From the NCBI RefSeq assembly GCF_003461245.1, contig NZ_QTWS01000040.1:2566-27472 (forward strand): DNA of 24,907 bases. The letters run 5' to 3'. Source of the DNA: Blautia sp. AF19-10LB. Its GTDB lineage: Bacteria; Bacillota; Clostridia; Lachnospirales; Lachnospiraceae. Under the pieces are notes generated by a model. It did not search any database. It was not told where the DNA came from and saw only the letters and a program-made list of their open reading frames with translations. Positions 6,943-14,799 of the stretch are shown here, in pieces; position 1 is the stretch's first letter; every line of letters starts with the position of its first letter. The translations under genes and the position numbers were made by a program.

Positions 6943-6972
6943 ATTATAACCGGAATTCTTCATCAAACACAA
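6943..6972 (-). promoter_or_regulatory. sigma-A type promoter of the two-component operon
   Basis: On the minus strand TTGTGT (6967-6972) and TATAAT (6943-6948) are 18 bp apart. They lie about 70 bp before the chosen ATG at 6873, with the RBS between. The perfect -10 supports the shorter start of the gene. Confidence 0.55.
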
Positions 6973-7005
6973 AATGTCCTTTAACAGAACGTCAATGTCC
7001 CTCAA

Positions 7006-7595
7006 TTTATCCTGGAACCTGTTTTCAAGCTGTGCTTAGGAAATCTCATGGATCATATAAAAGTTTACCGTTCAACGTAAAAATAGCATTGATTCCGCCT
7101 ATCCGATACTGCCGATGATAAAGCCTACATTTTCCGTCTCCCACTCCCCGCAGAAACAGCCCTGGCAGACCATCTAATATTTCAAAAATCTGTTGCCACT
7201 GCCTAATCCGTCTATTAAGATAAGAATATAGAAACGGAACCTTAACCTGTCTCAGAAAGATGGGATTTGATTGAAAACAACTGCAATTGGCATAATTCTT
7301 CTCTGTTCAATACGTCGGCCGCAAGGATTTATTCGAAAAAACGGATATCTGGAAAAATAAAGAATACCGATCCATACAGGGAACTTATCTCGTCATTTTC
7401 CTTTCCTTCGCAAATGTAAAGGCCTCATTGCTGCACCTACCGGGATCAGGATAATCGTACAACATAACACCAAGCCAAAAATCACGGGCATCGCCGCTAT
7501 CGGCAGACCGATGCAGACCACATAAGCCACTTTTAAGAATTCCCAGCTTAATTTCCAGCATAGCCAGATAACTAAAAATCCGAAAGAAACTCTCC
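7006..7595. other. decayed DNA without an intact gene
   Basis: No frame has both a start with RBS and a recognisable product. On the minus strand 7046-7306 is open for 87 codons without ATG (it includes LPGLFLRGVGDGKCRLYH). 7393-7560 encodes a hydrophobic stretch with VAYVVCIGLPIAAMPVIF and a basic end LRRKGK, like the end of a small two-helix membrane protein. Both look like fragments. They sit beside a relaxase remnant, so they may be leftovers of an integrative element. Confidence 0.35.
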
Positions 7596-8105
7596 CGGGA
7601 GATCCGGGCTTATGCGGATATCACCCTTAGCATCACAGACAAAACGGCCAGCTGATACAGACGAAGCAACTGATCAAAAAGTACAGCTCCGCTTACCGCA
7701 CTCCCCGTGAAATAAAAAAGCACCCAGTATCCTGCATTCTACCGCAGCCGACATCAGAAAGAGTATGAGCTTCACACTGCCAGCAAAGAGGCCCTGAAGG
7801 AGTTCGGCGTAAAAGCTCTGCCGAAGCCGGAAAAACCGGACACACAGATTGAAAAATTAGAAGCTGAATAGGCCACCGCCCGGGACGAATGGAAAAAACT
7901 CCGAAAACAGCAGGATCCCCTGAACATCGTTATCAAGAATTTTAATCAGCTGCTGAATAATGATAATATCCATCTTCACTCTGAACATGTTGAGAAGCAG
8001 ATACCGTCTTCGCCTGATATTTTCCAAAACCAGGAGACGCTCCATTCAACATCTGCTTCAAGAACCAACACTGTTGTTAAAAATAATAATCACGAGAAAT
8101 CATAA
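7596..8105 (+). pseudogene. relaxase/mobilisation protein remnant (C-terminal part)
   Basis: Three plus-strand frames in order give REIRAYADITLSITDKTAS, then LIQTKQLIKKYSSAYRTP, then FYRSRHQKEYELHTASKEAL with LPKPEKP, an in-frame TAG at 7870-7872, and ARDEWKKLRKQQDPLNIVIK to a TAA at 8105. The order and motifs match the region behind the nuclease domain in relaxases of Firmicutes integrative and mobilisable elements, as I know the family. The catalytic N-terminus is absent. At least two frameshifts and one nonsense codon show it is dead. It marks a decayed conjugative or mobilisable element. Confidence 0.6.
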
Positions 8106-8118
8106 CACATTTATGTGA

Positions 8119-8675
8119 TCTCTTAGATTCTCTCCGCCTTGCTTGTATTTTATTTTCTTCATGGGAAATCGGAATTAAAGGTAAGATGGCTTCATATAAA
8201 TGAGATTTCTGAGTGCACCAGACATGCCAGAGATATCATCAGCCTGGGGTCTGCCGGATTTATCATGCAGCTGACCAACAGTCTGGTAAGTATCTGTTGC
8301 AATAATGTTCTTTCAGTAACAGGCGGTGATATTTATATCTCTGTCATGACTATTATATCCAGTGTTCGCCAGATGGTGGAGATGCCTATCCATGCGATCA
8401 ATGAGGGAACCTCTCCTGTTCTCAGCTACAATTACGGAGCCAGACGTCCTGAAAAGGTAAAAAAAGCAGGCGATTTTTTTTCCCTGCTTCGTAAAGTATT
8501 TATCGTGGTTCCACTGACCTATTTTCTGCCCTATGGATTACACATGGGCACAGATGGCGTATTTATGGTAGAACCGGTATCCAATGTGATCGGTGGTTCT
8601 CTGTGCTTTATTACCATGCTGGTTACCATATTGCCTGAATTAAACAAAATGGAAACTACATATTTCCCAGAATAA
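8119..8675 (+). pseudogene. MATE-family efflux transporter remnant, truncated and internally deleted
   Basis: An open plus frame follows a TGA at 8116-8118. HARDIISLGSAGFIMQLTNS and VEMPIHAINEGTSPVLSYNY with GARRPEKVKKA are typical of the central part (around helices 7-8) of MATE multidrug/Na+ antiporters. After that, VFIVVPLTYFLPY and MVEPVSNVIGGSLCFI resemble the last two helices, so about 80-100 residues in between are missing. About 200 N-terminal residues are also missing (178 aa against roughly 450). No credible start or RBS is present. The relaxase remnant ends 13 bp upstream and an IS630 element lies 20 bp downstream, so both sides are mobile-DNA junctions. Confidence 0.75.
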
Positions 8676-8718
8676 TATTAATCAGGTTCTTATCTAGTGC
8701 ATTGTACCGATGATATTT

Positions 8719-8753
8719 AATCTTACTACCAATTTTTAATTGGTAGTAAGATT
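8719..8753. repeat. perfect 16-bp inverted repeat inside the left end of the IS
   Basis: 8719-8734 pairs fully with 8738-8753 around a 3-nt loop. It lies between the transposase stop and the left inverted repeat. No T-run follows on the minus strand, so it is not a classical terminator. It may block read-through into or out of the element. Confidence 0.7.
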
Positions 8754-8801
8754 CGGATACAATGATATCAGTTTTTCTCTGGCATCACCTGTTTGAAAAT
8801 G

Positions 8802-9880
8802 TCATTTAATTTTCGCTTTTGATTTGTTACGTTCTTCTTTCCATGAACTTAATTCTTTACGGAGCCGTTCAATTGTTTCAACACGTCTGGATAAGCATTG
8901 CCGTGTCATGACGTTTAATTCAATCTCTGCCATGTCAAGCCAACTGCCGTGCTTCGGGGTGTAATGTATTTCCAGCCTCTTGATAATCCGTCTTGCTTCT
9001 GCTGGAGGAAACGTTTTATACAAGGATGCGGGTTTATGAGTGTTTAAGTTATCCATGACAAGAATGATTTTTTCTGCGTCTGGAAACATTACATCTGATA
9101 AATACTTTATTTCCTTTGCCCAGTCAGTAGCTTTTCGATGCTCATGTACGCTTACATGATGCATCCCACCAAGTGGTTCAACAAACACAAATATACTGCA
9201 TGTTCCATTGCGTATGTATTCGGAATCAATTTTGGCATTATCTCCAAGACGCATTGGTAATGATTTTCTTGCATCTCCCAAAAGTTGATATGGTTTTTCA
9301 TCCATACATACAACAGGCCGTTTAGAATTATATGGAAGTTCATATACATCAAGGACATCTTCCATACAGGCTACAAATTCTGCATCTTCTTTTGAGGGGA
9401 TGCACCAGTAGTCGTTTTTGTGAGGTCGAAGTTTGTTTTTTTTAAAGCCCGACCAATTGCATTTTTTCCAACTGGTGTATCCAGTACAACTTTTGCTTGT
9501 TCTTCGAGAAGACGCAATGTCCAACGAGAATGTCCTTCCGGTGCAGGACTACATGCAATTTCTATCAGACGTGCTTCCGCACGACCATCCAGCTTACGTT
9601 TAGCATTGTCTGAATTAATGTTTCGTTACAAAGTAACAATGCCGTCAATTCCTTTTGTTGAATACAGTTTTACCGTGTTGGTAATTGTTGCAAGGCACAC
9701 TGCATTGGACTTTGCTGATTGTTCATGGGTAAGGACTTTCCCGTGAGCTTCATCAAGATCCAAAAGAATCTGACATCTGCTCTTTACTGTTTTTGAAGTC
9801 TGCTTTTTCCTGAGAGTAGATTTGATGGTCTTTAATTCATCTTCAGTCAGGTTGATATGATATGTTTTTGGTCTTGCCAT
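8802..9880 (-). pseudogene. IS630-family transposase, disrupted
   Basis: The frame starting at 9880 (MARPKTYHINLTEDELKTIK) gives the helix-turn-helix half and stops at TAA 9626-9628. The same frame continues after the stop with RNINSDNAKRKLDGRAEARL and RWTLRLLEEQAKVVLDTP, up to an A8 run (9436-9443). There a -1 shift is needed to enter the catalytic frame ending at 8802. That part carries the DDE residues: Asp in VCMDEKPYQ, Asp in ILVMDNLNTH and Glu in GSWLDMAEIE. So one nonsense codon and one frameshift separate an otherwise full-length protein of about 350 aa. The A8 run could allow -1 slippage, but the TAA still prevents a full product. Confidence 0.85.
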
Positions 9881-10214
9881 TTTGTAATTACCGCCTTTTC
9901 TTTTAAGTATACATCAAAACGGCGTAAAAAACAGTAATATTTTAACTATATATCATCGGTACACTACACTAGATTTCTCGTGAGGCATCTGTTAACTGCA
10001 CTTTTTTGACATTGAAAAAGTTATACTCTCGCAAAAAAAGAAAAACATCATAATGAAGGGGGCAATACACGCTAAAAACATCTTAATATCTTCTAAAAAA
10101 ACGTATGAAAAAATGGTCAAAAGCAGCGTTTGGTCACCGTAGTATTTACTGCTGTTTGATACCAAATAGCACTCCGCAGCACCAAAATATTGTACACAGA
10201 ATCACCAGGCAGTA

Positions 10215-10394
10215 CTATATATTGTTTCCTGTACTAGATATCAAGTGCGTTCTATAGACATCCGGAAACGCCATCGCAAACCGGATTTCTACGTCATCCT
10301 TATTCTTCATAACTGCATTGACTTCCCCGCCGATATAACGCGCGGCTTTGTCGATCTGTAGGAGTATTTTATCGCGTAATGCTAGTTTTCTCAT
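10215..10394 (-). pseudogene. N-terminal fragment of a TIGR03960-type B12-binding radical SAM protein
   Basis: From the ATG at 10394, with AAAGGAAAATT before it, the frame reads MRKLALRDKILLQIDKAARY then IGGEVNAVMKNKDDVEIRFA and MAFPDVY. This is the conserved start of the TIGR03960 radical SAM family. After DVY (residue 47) the usual continuation is lost and the frame runs into unrelated sequence, stopping after 59 codons. The B12-binding and radical SAM domains (about 550 residues) are absent. The original promoter and RBS are intact, so the stub is probably transcribed. Confidence 0.7.
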
Positions 10395-10494
10395 AATTTT
10401 CCTTTCACTTTTTGAAGCAAAAAAATAACCTCACTGTTTCAGGGGTATGTGAGACCATTTTAATGCATTATAATGACTGTTAACAATGTTTCTT

Positions 10495-10523
10495 ATTATA
10501 AACAGATTATCAAAGAAGTGCAA
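10495..10523 (-). promoter_or_regulatory. sigma-A promoter of the truncated radical SAM gene
   Basis: TTGCAC (10518-10523) and TATAAT (10495-10500) are 17 bp apart on the minus strand, an excellent promoter. It lies about 100 bp upstream of the ATG at 10394. Nothing else is encoded in 10395-10634. Confidence 0.65.
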
Positions 10524-10634
10524 GTGTATAAAAGAAATATTCGGATAATATCCACAGGAACAAGGATTCGTTGAAACGCTGAACTTGATACAATTTAACC
10601 TGAATTATTCACGGCTTATTTTTAAAATTTCCTC

Positions 10635-11099
10635 TCACCCCTTTGCATGATTATAAAAATACTCTTTCAGAATCGAAAGACTTTCTTCACGTAAAACACC
10701 TTCCGAAACCTGCGGTTGCCAGAAAGAATTATCAAATACCATTTTTGAGCAATTGCATCCGGTGTTTCCGAGAATATGCTCCAAATCAATATTGCTTGCA
10801 CCGTAAACCAACCGTCCCAACTTCACCCAAACCATTGCGCCACTGCACATAAAACATGGTTCGCAGCTGGAATAAAGAGTATATTCATGCAGATCGGTAA
10901 TGCCAGTCTGTGCACAAAACTCTCGAATCAATCCTGCTTCTCCATGAAATGTTGGATCGTGTCTGGTATAAATTTGATTCTCGTTGCTAAATACAATTTC
11001 GCCATTCTTGACAAGTACCGCTCCGAACGGCTCGTTACCATGCTCAACTGCCAATTTTGACAGTTCAATAGCTTTTTTCATAAACATTTCATCTTGCAT
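10635..11099 (-). CDS. nucleoside deaminase (CMP/dCMP-type zinc deaminase)
   Basis: 154 aa from the ATG at 11099, which follows GGAGGAAACATA; the frame is open further upstream but that part overlaps the flavodoxin gene and has no RBS. Zinc and catalytic motifs of the cytidine deaminase superfamily are present: FHGEAG (His ligand and proton-shuttling Glu, about residues 52-55) and SSCEPCFMCSGAM (the two Cys ligands, about 78-86). The N-terminal FMKKAIELSKLAVEHGNEPFGAV is typical of the guanine deaminase/TadA-like branch. It would hydrolyse the amino group of a free base or nucleoside in the cytosol. Guanine deaminase is the nearest guess. A tRNA adenosine deaminase is less likely. Confidence 0.85.
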   Translation of the reverse strand: MQDEMFMKKAIELSKLAVEHGNEPFGAVLVKNGEIVFSNENQIYTRHDPTFHGEAGLIREFCAQTGITDLHEYTLYSSCEPCFMCSGAMVWVKLGRLVYGASNIDLEHILGNTGCNCSKMVFDNSFWQPQVSEGVLREESLSILKEYFYNHAKG

Positions 11100-11206
11100 T
11101 ATGTTTCCTCCACAAATAGAAGATCGGATTTTACAGCTACTTTCATAGCCTCTTATTTGTATATCCATTTCCAAAACAGGCTCTGGAACTTTATAGTTAT
11201 TGCTTG

Positions 11207-11653
11207 TTATTTTAACCAACTTATGATAGTTTCATCTGTTGCATGGTTCGCATTAAATGGTCTGCACCATTTTGCAGGATATTTCTTTTTGATTCTCACC
11301 GCGATCTCCTGCGGTTCTGTAGCTCCACTGGTTGTAAAAATTGCTGCTTTTTTTCCATTTAGATTTACTTTATCCAGAAAACTGAACACTGCATTCGGAA
11401 GCGTTCCGCACCAGATCGGACTTCCTATCAGTATCCTGTCGTATACAGAAATATCAGGAATCTCCATATTCAGTTTTGGCCGCTCGTTTAACAGAATTTC
11501 TTTTAATGAGGTAAATACCGTCTTTTGATAAGACATCTGGTAAGATTTATGAGTCTTAATCTCTACCAGGTCTGCACCAGAAAGCTGTGCAATCCGTTCA
11601 GCTGCTTCTTTCGTCTTTCCTGTCTGTGAAAAATAAATAACTAATGTTTTCAT
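11207..11653 (-). CDS. flavodoxin
   Basis: 148 aa. MKTLVIYFSQTGKTKEAAER holds the FMN phosphate-binding loop (S/T-x-T-G-x-T) of flavodoxins. Later IPDISVYDRILIGSPIWCGT is the conserved aromatic-ring side of the FMN site, and AAIFTTSGATEP follows. It is a soluble electron carrier or flavodoxin-like oxidoreductase with no iron-sulfur domain. AGAGGAAT lies 6-7 nt before the ATG. A TATAAT at 11725-11730 is a candidate -10 but its -35 is weak. The deaminase gene starts about 108 bp downstream on the same strand, so the two may be co-transcribed. Confidence 0.88.
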   Translation of the reverse strand: MKTLVIYFSQTGKTKEAAERIAQLSGADLVEIKTHKSYQMSYQKTVFTSLKEILLNERPKLNMEIPDISVYDRILIGSPIWCGTLPNAVFSFLDKVNLNGKKAAIFTTSGATEPQEIAVRIKKKYPAKWCRPFNANHATDETIISWLK

Positions 11654-11762
11654 TTGACATTCCTCTTTTCTACTACGATATATTTATAGCTGATGCCCTT
11701 ACAACTCTAATACAGGATAACTCTATTATAACAGAGATTTTACCCTTTCGCACGATAATATT

Positions 11763-11797
11763 AAAAAATCAGGCAAGTCCAAAATATCAGACCTGCC
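11763..11797 (-). terminator. terminator after the Rpn-type remnant
   Basis: The stem 11772-11779 / 11790-11797 (8 bp, one G-U pair in the minus-strand transcript) is followed by a T6 run. It lies about 20 bp beyond the stop at 11816. Confidence 0.7.
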
Positions 11798-11815
11798 CAT
11801 TTACAATATTTTTAT

Positions 11816-12158
11816 TTATTTCATTGTACATAAATTTTCATCAATCCACTTCTGGACATCTTTTTCGCTTATCTTAACCAGACGGGCAATCGTCTTTACA
11901 TCCATGCCCTCTTCTGCCATGGAAAGGGCTGTTTCTTTTGCTTTCTTGAGTTCACCTTTCTCTATACCGCGTTTTTCGCCGCTTTCCATTCCCTCGCTGT
12001 AAATTTTCTCCATTTCACGGCACATAAGCTCAACTCCTTTCTGTGTGTCCTTCCATTCATCGAAATCCTATCCCGGATTTAAAGTGTTCATGTCCATCAG
12101 TCCGCCCCGTGGTAACGTGCCTTCATTTGGTTTTATCCTAACATTAATGAGATTCCTT
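11816..12158 (-). pseudogene. Rpn-family nuclease/transposase-like remnant (C-terminal end)
   Basis: The open part from 12025 reads MCREMEKIYSEGMESGEKRG then IEKGELKKAKETALSMAEEG and VKISEKDVQKWIDE, the charged tail typical of Rpn (PD-(D/E)XK) recombination-promoting nucleases. The same frame runs further upstream: DFDEWKDTQKGVELMCREM precedes it, as in complete family members. It is interrupted by a TAG near 12067 and stays open behind that to about 12158. The nuclease core with its acidic residues is missing. The gene is a 5'-truncated, nonsense-mutated relic. Rpn genes are multi-copy and often decay in Lachnospiraceae. Confidence 0.65.
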
Positions 12159-12164
12159 TACAAG

Positions 12165-12338
12165 CTACTTTTTGTTCTTCTTGCCATATACTAACTTCAA
12201 TATAAAAAAGCAAAAGATTAAAATCCATCCAATTATTCCCACTATATTTCCCACAATTGGATAATAATATCCAAGAATCACTCCACCAAGTACCAGCAAT
12301 GCCCCTGACACAATTAATGCAATCAATATTTTCCTCAT
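12165..12338 (-). CDS. small two-helix membrane protein
   Basis: 57 aa from the ATG at 12338; TGAGGAAT lies upstream and supports this start over the TTG at 12353. The sequence MRKILIALIVSGALLVLGGV, then a short turn with YYYPIV, then GNIVGIIGWILIFCFFIL and a basic tail VYGKKNKK, describes a hairpin of two membrane helices with the tail inside by the positive-inside rule. No family recognised. It lies about 25 bp after the next gene upstream (12365-12745) and probably shares its transcript. Confidence 0.6.
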   Translation of the reverse strand: MRKILIALIVSGALLVLGGVILGYYYPIVGNIVGIIGWILIFCFFILKLVYGKKNKK

Positions 12339-12364
12339 CGCTCTATTCCTCAATAATGAATGTT

Positions 12365-12745
12365 TTAATGCTTCGCATTCAATCGTTTATTTACTCGTTC
12401 AACTGGAAATCTGTCCTCCATGCCAACTATTTCAAACAAATTTGATGGCAATTCCTTTTCTCCAATTAAAGTGAGATAGTCATCAACTGCTCTACGGTCA
12501 ATCATAATTTTGCCATGACCAGCCCAATGCCGATTACTCTCTTTCTTTTTTAATCCGGAAATCCAATATTCTTCACCATTCTCAATGTCCATATAGTTTG
12601 CATAGTTACCAATATTCTTCTGAAAAGCATGATCATTGAAATAAATTGTTTTCCTGGTTTTTGAAGTTTGTACATACCCAATCCATGCCGGACCATCATC
12701 CGAATATCCAGTTTTGAGTTCAATATACATTAATTCTTTAATCAT
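12365..12745 (-). CDS. conserved uncharacterised protein (126 aa)
   Basis: A soluble protein, starting MIKELMYIELKTGYSDDGPA, with WIGYVQTSKTRKTIYFND and GEEYWISGLKKKESNRHWAG. It resembles a small Firmicutes family of unknown function known to me only from genome annotation, sometimes carrying misleading enzyme names. No catalytic motif is evident. The mixed beta pattern with many aromatic residues would suit a small single-domain beta protein. The RBS GGAGGTG lies 8 nt before the ATG. It is 27 bp after the stop of the next upstream gene, so the two form a pair, possibly with the small membrane protein downstream. Confidence 0.7.
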   Translation of the reverse strand: MIKELMYIELKTGYSDDGPAWIGYVQTSKTRKTIYFNDHAFQKNIGNYANYMDIENGEEYWISGLKKKESNRHWAGHGKIMIDRRAVDDYLTLIGEKELPSNLFEIVGMEDRFPVERVNKRLNAKH

Positions 12746-12772
12746 TTTATCACCTCCAGATTGTTTTTTCGA

Positions 12773-13243
12773 TCAGATTCCATAGTGAATCATCCATTTA
12801 TTTTTATCCAACGCCTGCTCTAATAATTTCTTTAATTCATTCAATTCAGAAATATCTGCAATGACATCAATAAATGCTTTTAACGAGTCAGGTGGAATCA
12901 ATGTAATACCATAATATGCAAGCCCTTTGCCTTTAGCAGAAAGCGTGTGCCAATAAAAGTCAATGGTGCTAAGTCTCTCAACAATGTTTGCTAAGTCGTC
13001 ATCATCAACAGAAATGCAGGTATATTTCCACGGTTCATATTCGTCATAATGCTTGCCTTTCTTAGGGGCATCCAGCATAATTCCAAATTCATGTTTCGCC
13101 ATATACACCATCTCCACAAATCCTAAGTGTTCTAATTCTTTCTTGGCTGCATTTTCTTCCCTCGCAGATAAAAAGAGTCCTCTGGACCATCCTCCTGGGG
13201 ACAATTTATTGACTTGCTTGTAGGCAAGTATAATTCCAACCAT
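12773..13243 (-). CDS. uncharacterised protein, possibly frameshifted at its start
   Basis: 156 aa from the ATG at 13243. Visible segments are GGWSRGLFLSAREENAAKKE, EYEPWKYTCISVDDDDLANI and LAYYGITLIPPDSLKAFID, ending NKWMIHYGI. It is soluble, acidic in the middle, with a helical C-terminus. I do not recognise it; the size and style would suit an immunity-type or small stand-alone protein, but nothing proves this. The ATG has no good RBS and a TGA stands directly before it. In another frame, from 13296, the sequence MTMVKESSNRVHEVAKNEW looks coding and runs into this gene, so a 1-nt frameshift near 13230 may have removed the real start. Confidence 0.6.
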   Translation of the reverse strand: MVGIILAYKQVNKLSPGGWSRGLFLSAREENAAKKELEHLGFVEMVYMAKHEFGIMLDAPKKGKHYDEYEPWKYTCISVDDDDLANIVERLSTIDFYWHTLSAKGKGLAYYGITLIPPDSLKAFIDVIADISELNELKKLLEQALDKNKWMIHYGI

Positions 13244-13602
13244 TCATTTTTTGCAACTTCATGTACTCTGTTGCTACTTTCTTTTACCATAGTCATTCAA
13301 AATTTCTAACTTCTGTTGACTTCCTGATAACTTACTTATCTCCCAGTCCTTTCCCCCTCCGATTTCTGTAGACCTTTAAATAACTTATTTCCTATCAGGT
13401 CATTCAGACCTTTAAATTTCGTGGGTCTTTAATCAATTTACTTCCCGTAGAGTCATCTCGCCTCCCAATTTCCATGAACCTTCAACTCGCTTGGTACGAC
13501 CATACGGGACAAAACGCCATCACTGAAGGTGATTTGGAATGCATTTTGACCAAGTTACTGTGAATGGATTGAACAGTAACGATTCTCTGGCATTTGATTC
13601 AT
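13244..13602 (-). repeat. gene-free stretch with degenerate ~53-bp repeats
   Basis: On the minus strand three or four diverged copies of a unit of about 53 bp can be aligned between about 13290 and 13490. Each has AAGT(A/T)A(A/G)(T/G)T followed by an AAAG(G/A)(C/T)C or similar block and GGAGG. One frame in the last copy reads KDWEISKLSGSQQKLEILND and looks coding. The region also contains an 8-bp hairpin (13554-13561 / 13573-13580) just after the DUF4179 gene. I take it as a decayed repetitive gene, but this is weak. Confidence 0.3.
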
Positions 13603-14799
13603 TTATCTGATATCAATCCGTATTTTTTCTCCCACAGCTTTCCATCCAGAATCATAATCATCTGCTACATCGTAAACGTTATTTTCTTCTTCGATATAAA
13701 CGTCATCATCGTCGTCCAAAACATACTCCTTCGTAACACTGCTTTCAGTTACGTTTTCAGAGGAGTTCTCGGATTTCAGATAAAGCTGCAATTCCAGATA
13801 TTCGCTGTCAGGATCAGGCAGTTCCGGTCTTTCATCGTCATTGAAAGTCCAAAATTCTGTCTTAAATTTCCAGTCCCGATGACTGTCGTCTGTTTTTGCA
13901 TCATCCGTCAGATTATATCGCACTTTATTTCCTTTGCTGTCTGTTCCACGCAGCTCAACTTCGTAGTTTTGGTACAGTTTTTCTGGTACTTCTGCTGAAA
14001 TACTGCTCTGTAATTTATTCAGGAAAATATCTTTTAATACCACTGGTCCTTCTTCAGTTTGAACAGAAATATTTTCAACTTCTTTATGGGTCGTCTGCTT
14101 AAGAAGCTTCTCTCGCGATACGGTAAAATCAAAGGTAAATTCCGCTACGGATTTCTGCCAGTCATCAAGATCAAAAGCATGGAGCACAAGATGTATCTCC
14201 GGGTTTTCTCCAAGATCTCTGGGAGCATGAAAACGGTACTCCTGCACTTGGTCATATTCAGTTACATTTATGTCGGTATCTGTATCGAATAAATCTTCTG
14301 CAGAATAAGGAGTATAATTCCCACTCATATATTCATCCAATTTTTGACCATTTATTGTGGTTTTTTCCAGATCAAGTGAGACTCCTGTATTAGCAAAAGA
14401 TGAAATCGGTGCCGATTTTCCCTGATGATCATCTTCGGAATCATCAATTTCCGCGTGCACCTCAAACAGCAGAACTCCTTCATCTAAAACAACTTCTTTT
14501 AAGTTTGCAGTAATCCCGTGATCTGTTTTCGATGTGTTCAAAACCTCCGTATAGGAGTCGATTCCTCTTTGTAATCCCAGGGTTTCTCCTATTGATAAAA
14601 CAACCTCTTTGATCGCGGCCTGCACTTTGGGATTCGATAAAACAGTCGAGATCAACGCCAATATCACACAAGCTGCCGCCAGTCTGCGCCAAAATGATGG
14701 CACCCAGGCATTTTTCTTTCCTTTCCATTCTCCTTCTGCTTCGCTGATATATTTCGGATCAATATCGCCAAATTTTTTTGAAAAATCAAATTTCTTCAT
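13603..14799 (-). CDS. DUF4179-type membrane protein, probable anti-sigma partner
   Basis: 398 aa. A short cytosolic N-terminus (about 36 residues, starting MKKFDFSKKFGDIDPKYI) precedes one membrane helix (FWRRLAAACVILALISTVLS). A long outside part follows with SIGETLGLQRGIDSYTEVLN and ITANLKEVVLDEGVLLFEV, matching DUF4179 proteins. The C-terminal third is acidic (a run of Asp in EYVLDDDDDVYIEEENN). Such genes always follow ECF sigma genes in Clostridia and are thought to hold the sigma factor at the membrane. Here the start overlaps the sigma stop by 4 nt (ATGA), so both are made in a fixed ratio. The signal is unknown. Confidence 0.88.
   Translation of the reverse strand: MKKFDFSKKFGDIDPKYISEAEGEWKGKKNAWVPSFWRRLAAACVILALISTVLSNPKVQAAIKEVVLSIGETLGLQRGIDSYTEVLNTSKTDHGITANLKEVVLDEGVLLFEVHAEIDDSEDDHQGKSAPISSFANTGVSLDLEKTTINGQKLDEYMSGNYTPYSAEDLFDTDTDINVTEYDQVQEYRFHAPRDLGENPEIHLVLHAFDLDDWQKSVAEFTFDFTVSREKLLKQTTHKEVENISVQTEEGPVVLKDIFLNKLQSSISAEVPEKLYQNYEVELRGTDSKGNKVRYNLTDDAKTDDSHRDWKFKTEFWTFNDDERPELPDPDSEYLELQLYLKSENSSENVTESSVTKEYVLDDDDDVYIEEENNVYDVADDYDSGWKAVGEKIRIDIR

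Larger units (their letters stand above)
8697..9969 (-). mobile_element. IS630-family insertion sequence, 1273 bp
   Basis: The ends form imperfect inverted repeats: 8697-8719 (GTGCATTGTACCGATGATAT) and 9947-9969 read in reverse (GTGTAGTGTACCGATGATAT), 20 of 23 matching. Each end is bordered by TA (8695-8696 and 9970-9971), the target duplication expected for IS630/Tc1-type elements. The uninterrupted target would read ATCTAGATTTC. The element carries one transposase gene on the minus strand, which is broken. Confidence 0.85.

Noticed and set aside
6874..7005. Longer start (TTG at 7005) for the first gene of the LytTR operon
   Set aside because: A perfect TATAAT promoter element lies inside the extension and a better RBS precedes the ATG at 6873.
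3955..7005. AgrD-type cyclic peptide precursor near the kinase
   Set aside because: No frame shows the helix, Cys and acidic tail of AgrD, and no AgrB-like protein is visible. The 56-aa frame at 5403-5573 does not match that pattern.
8802..9880. Functional programmed frameshift producing an active IS630 transposase
   Set aside because: The A8 run would allow it, but the in-frame TAA at 9626-9628 lies before it, so no full product can be made from this copy.
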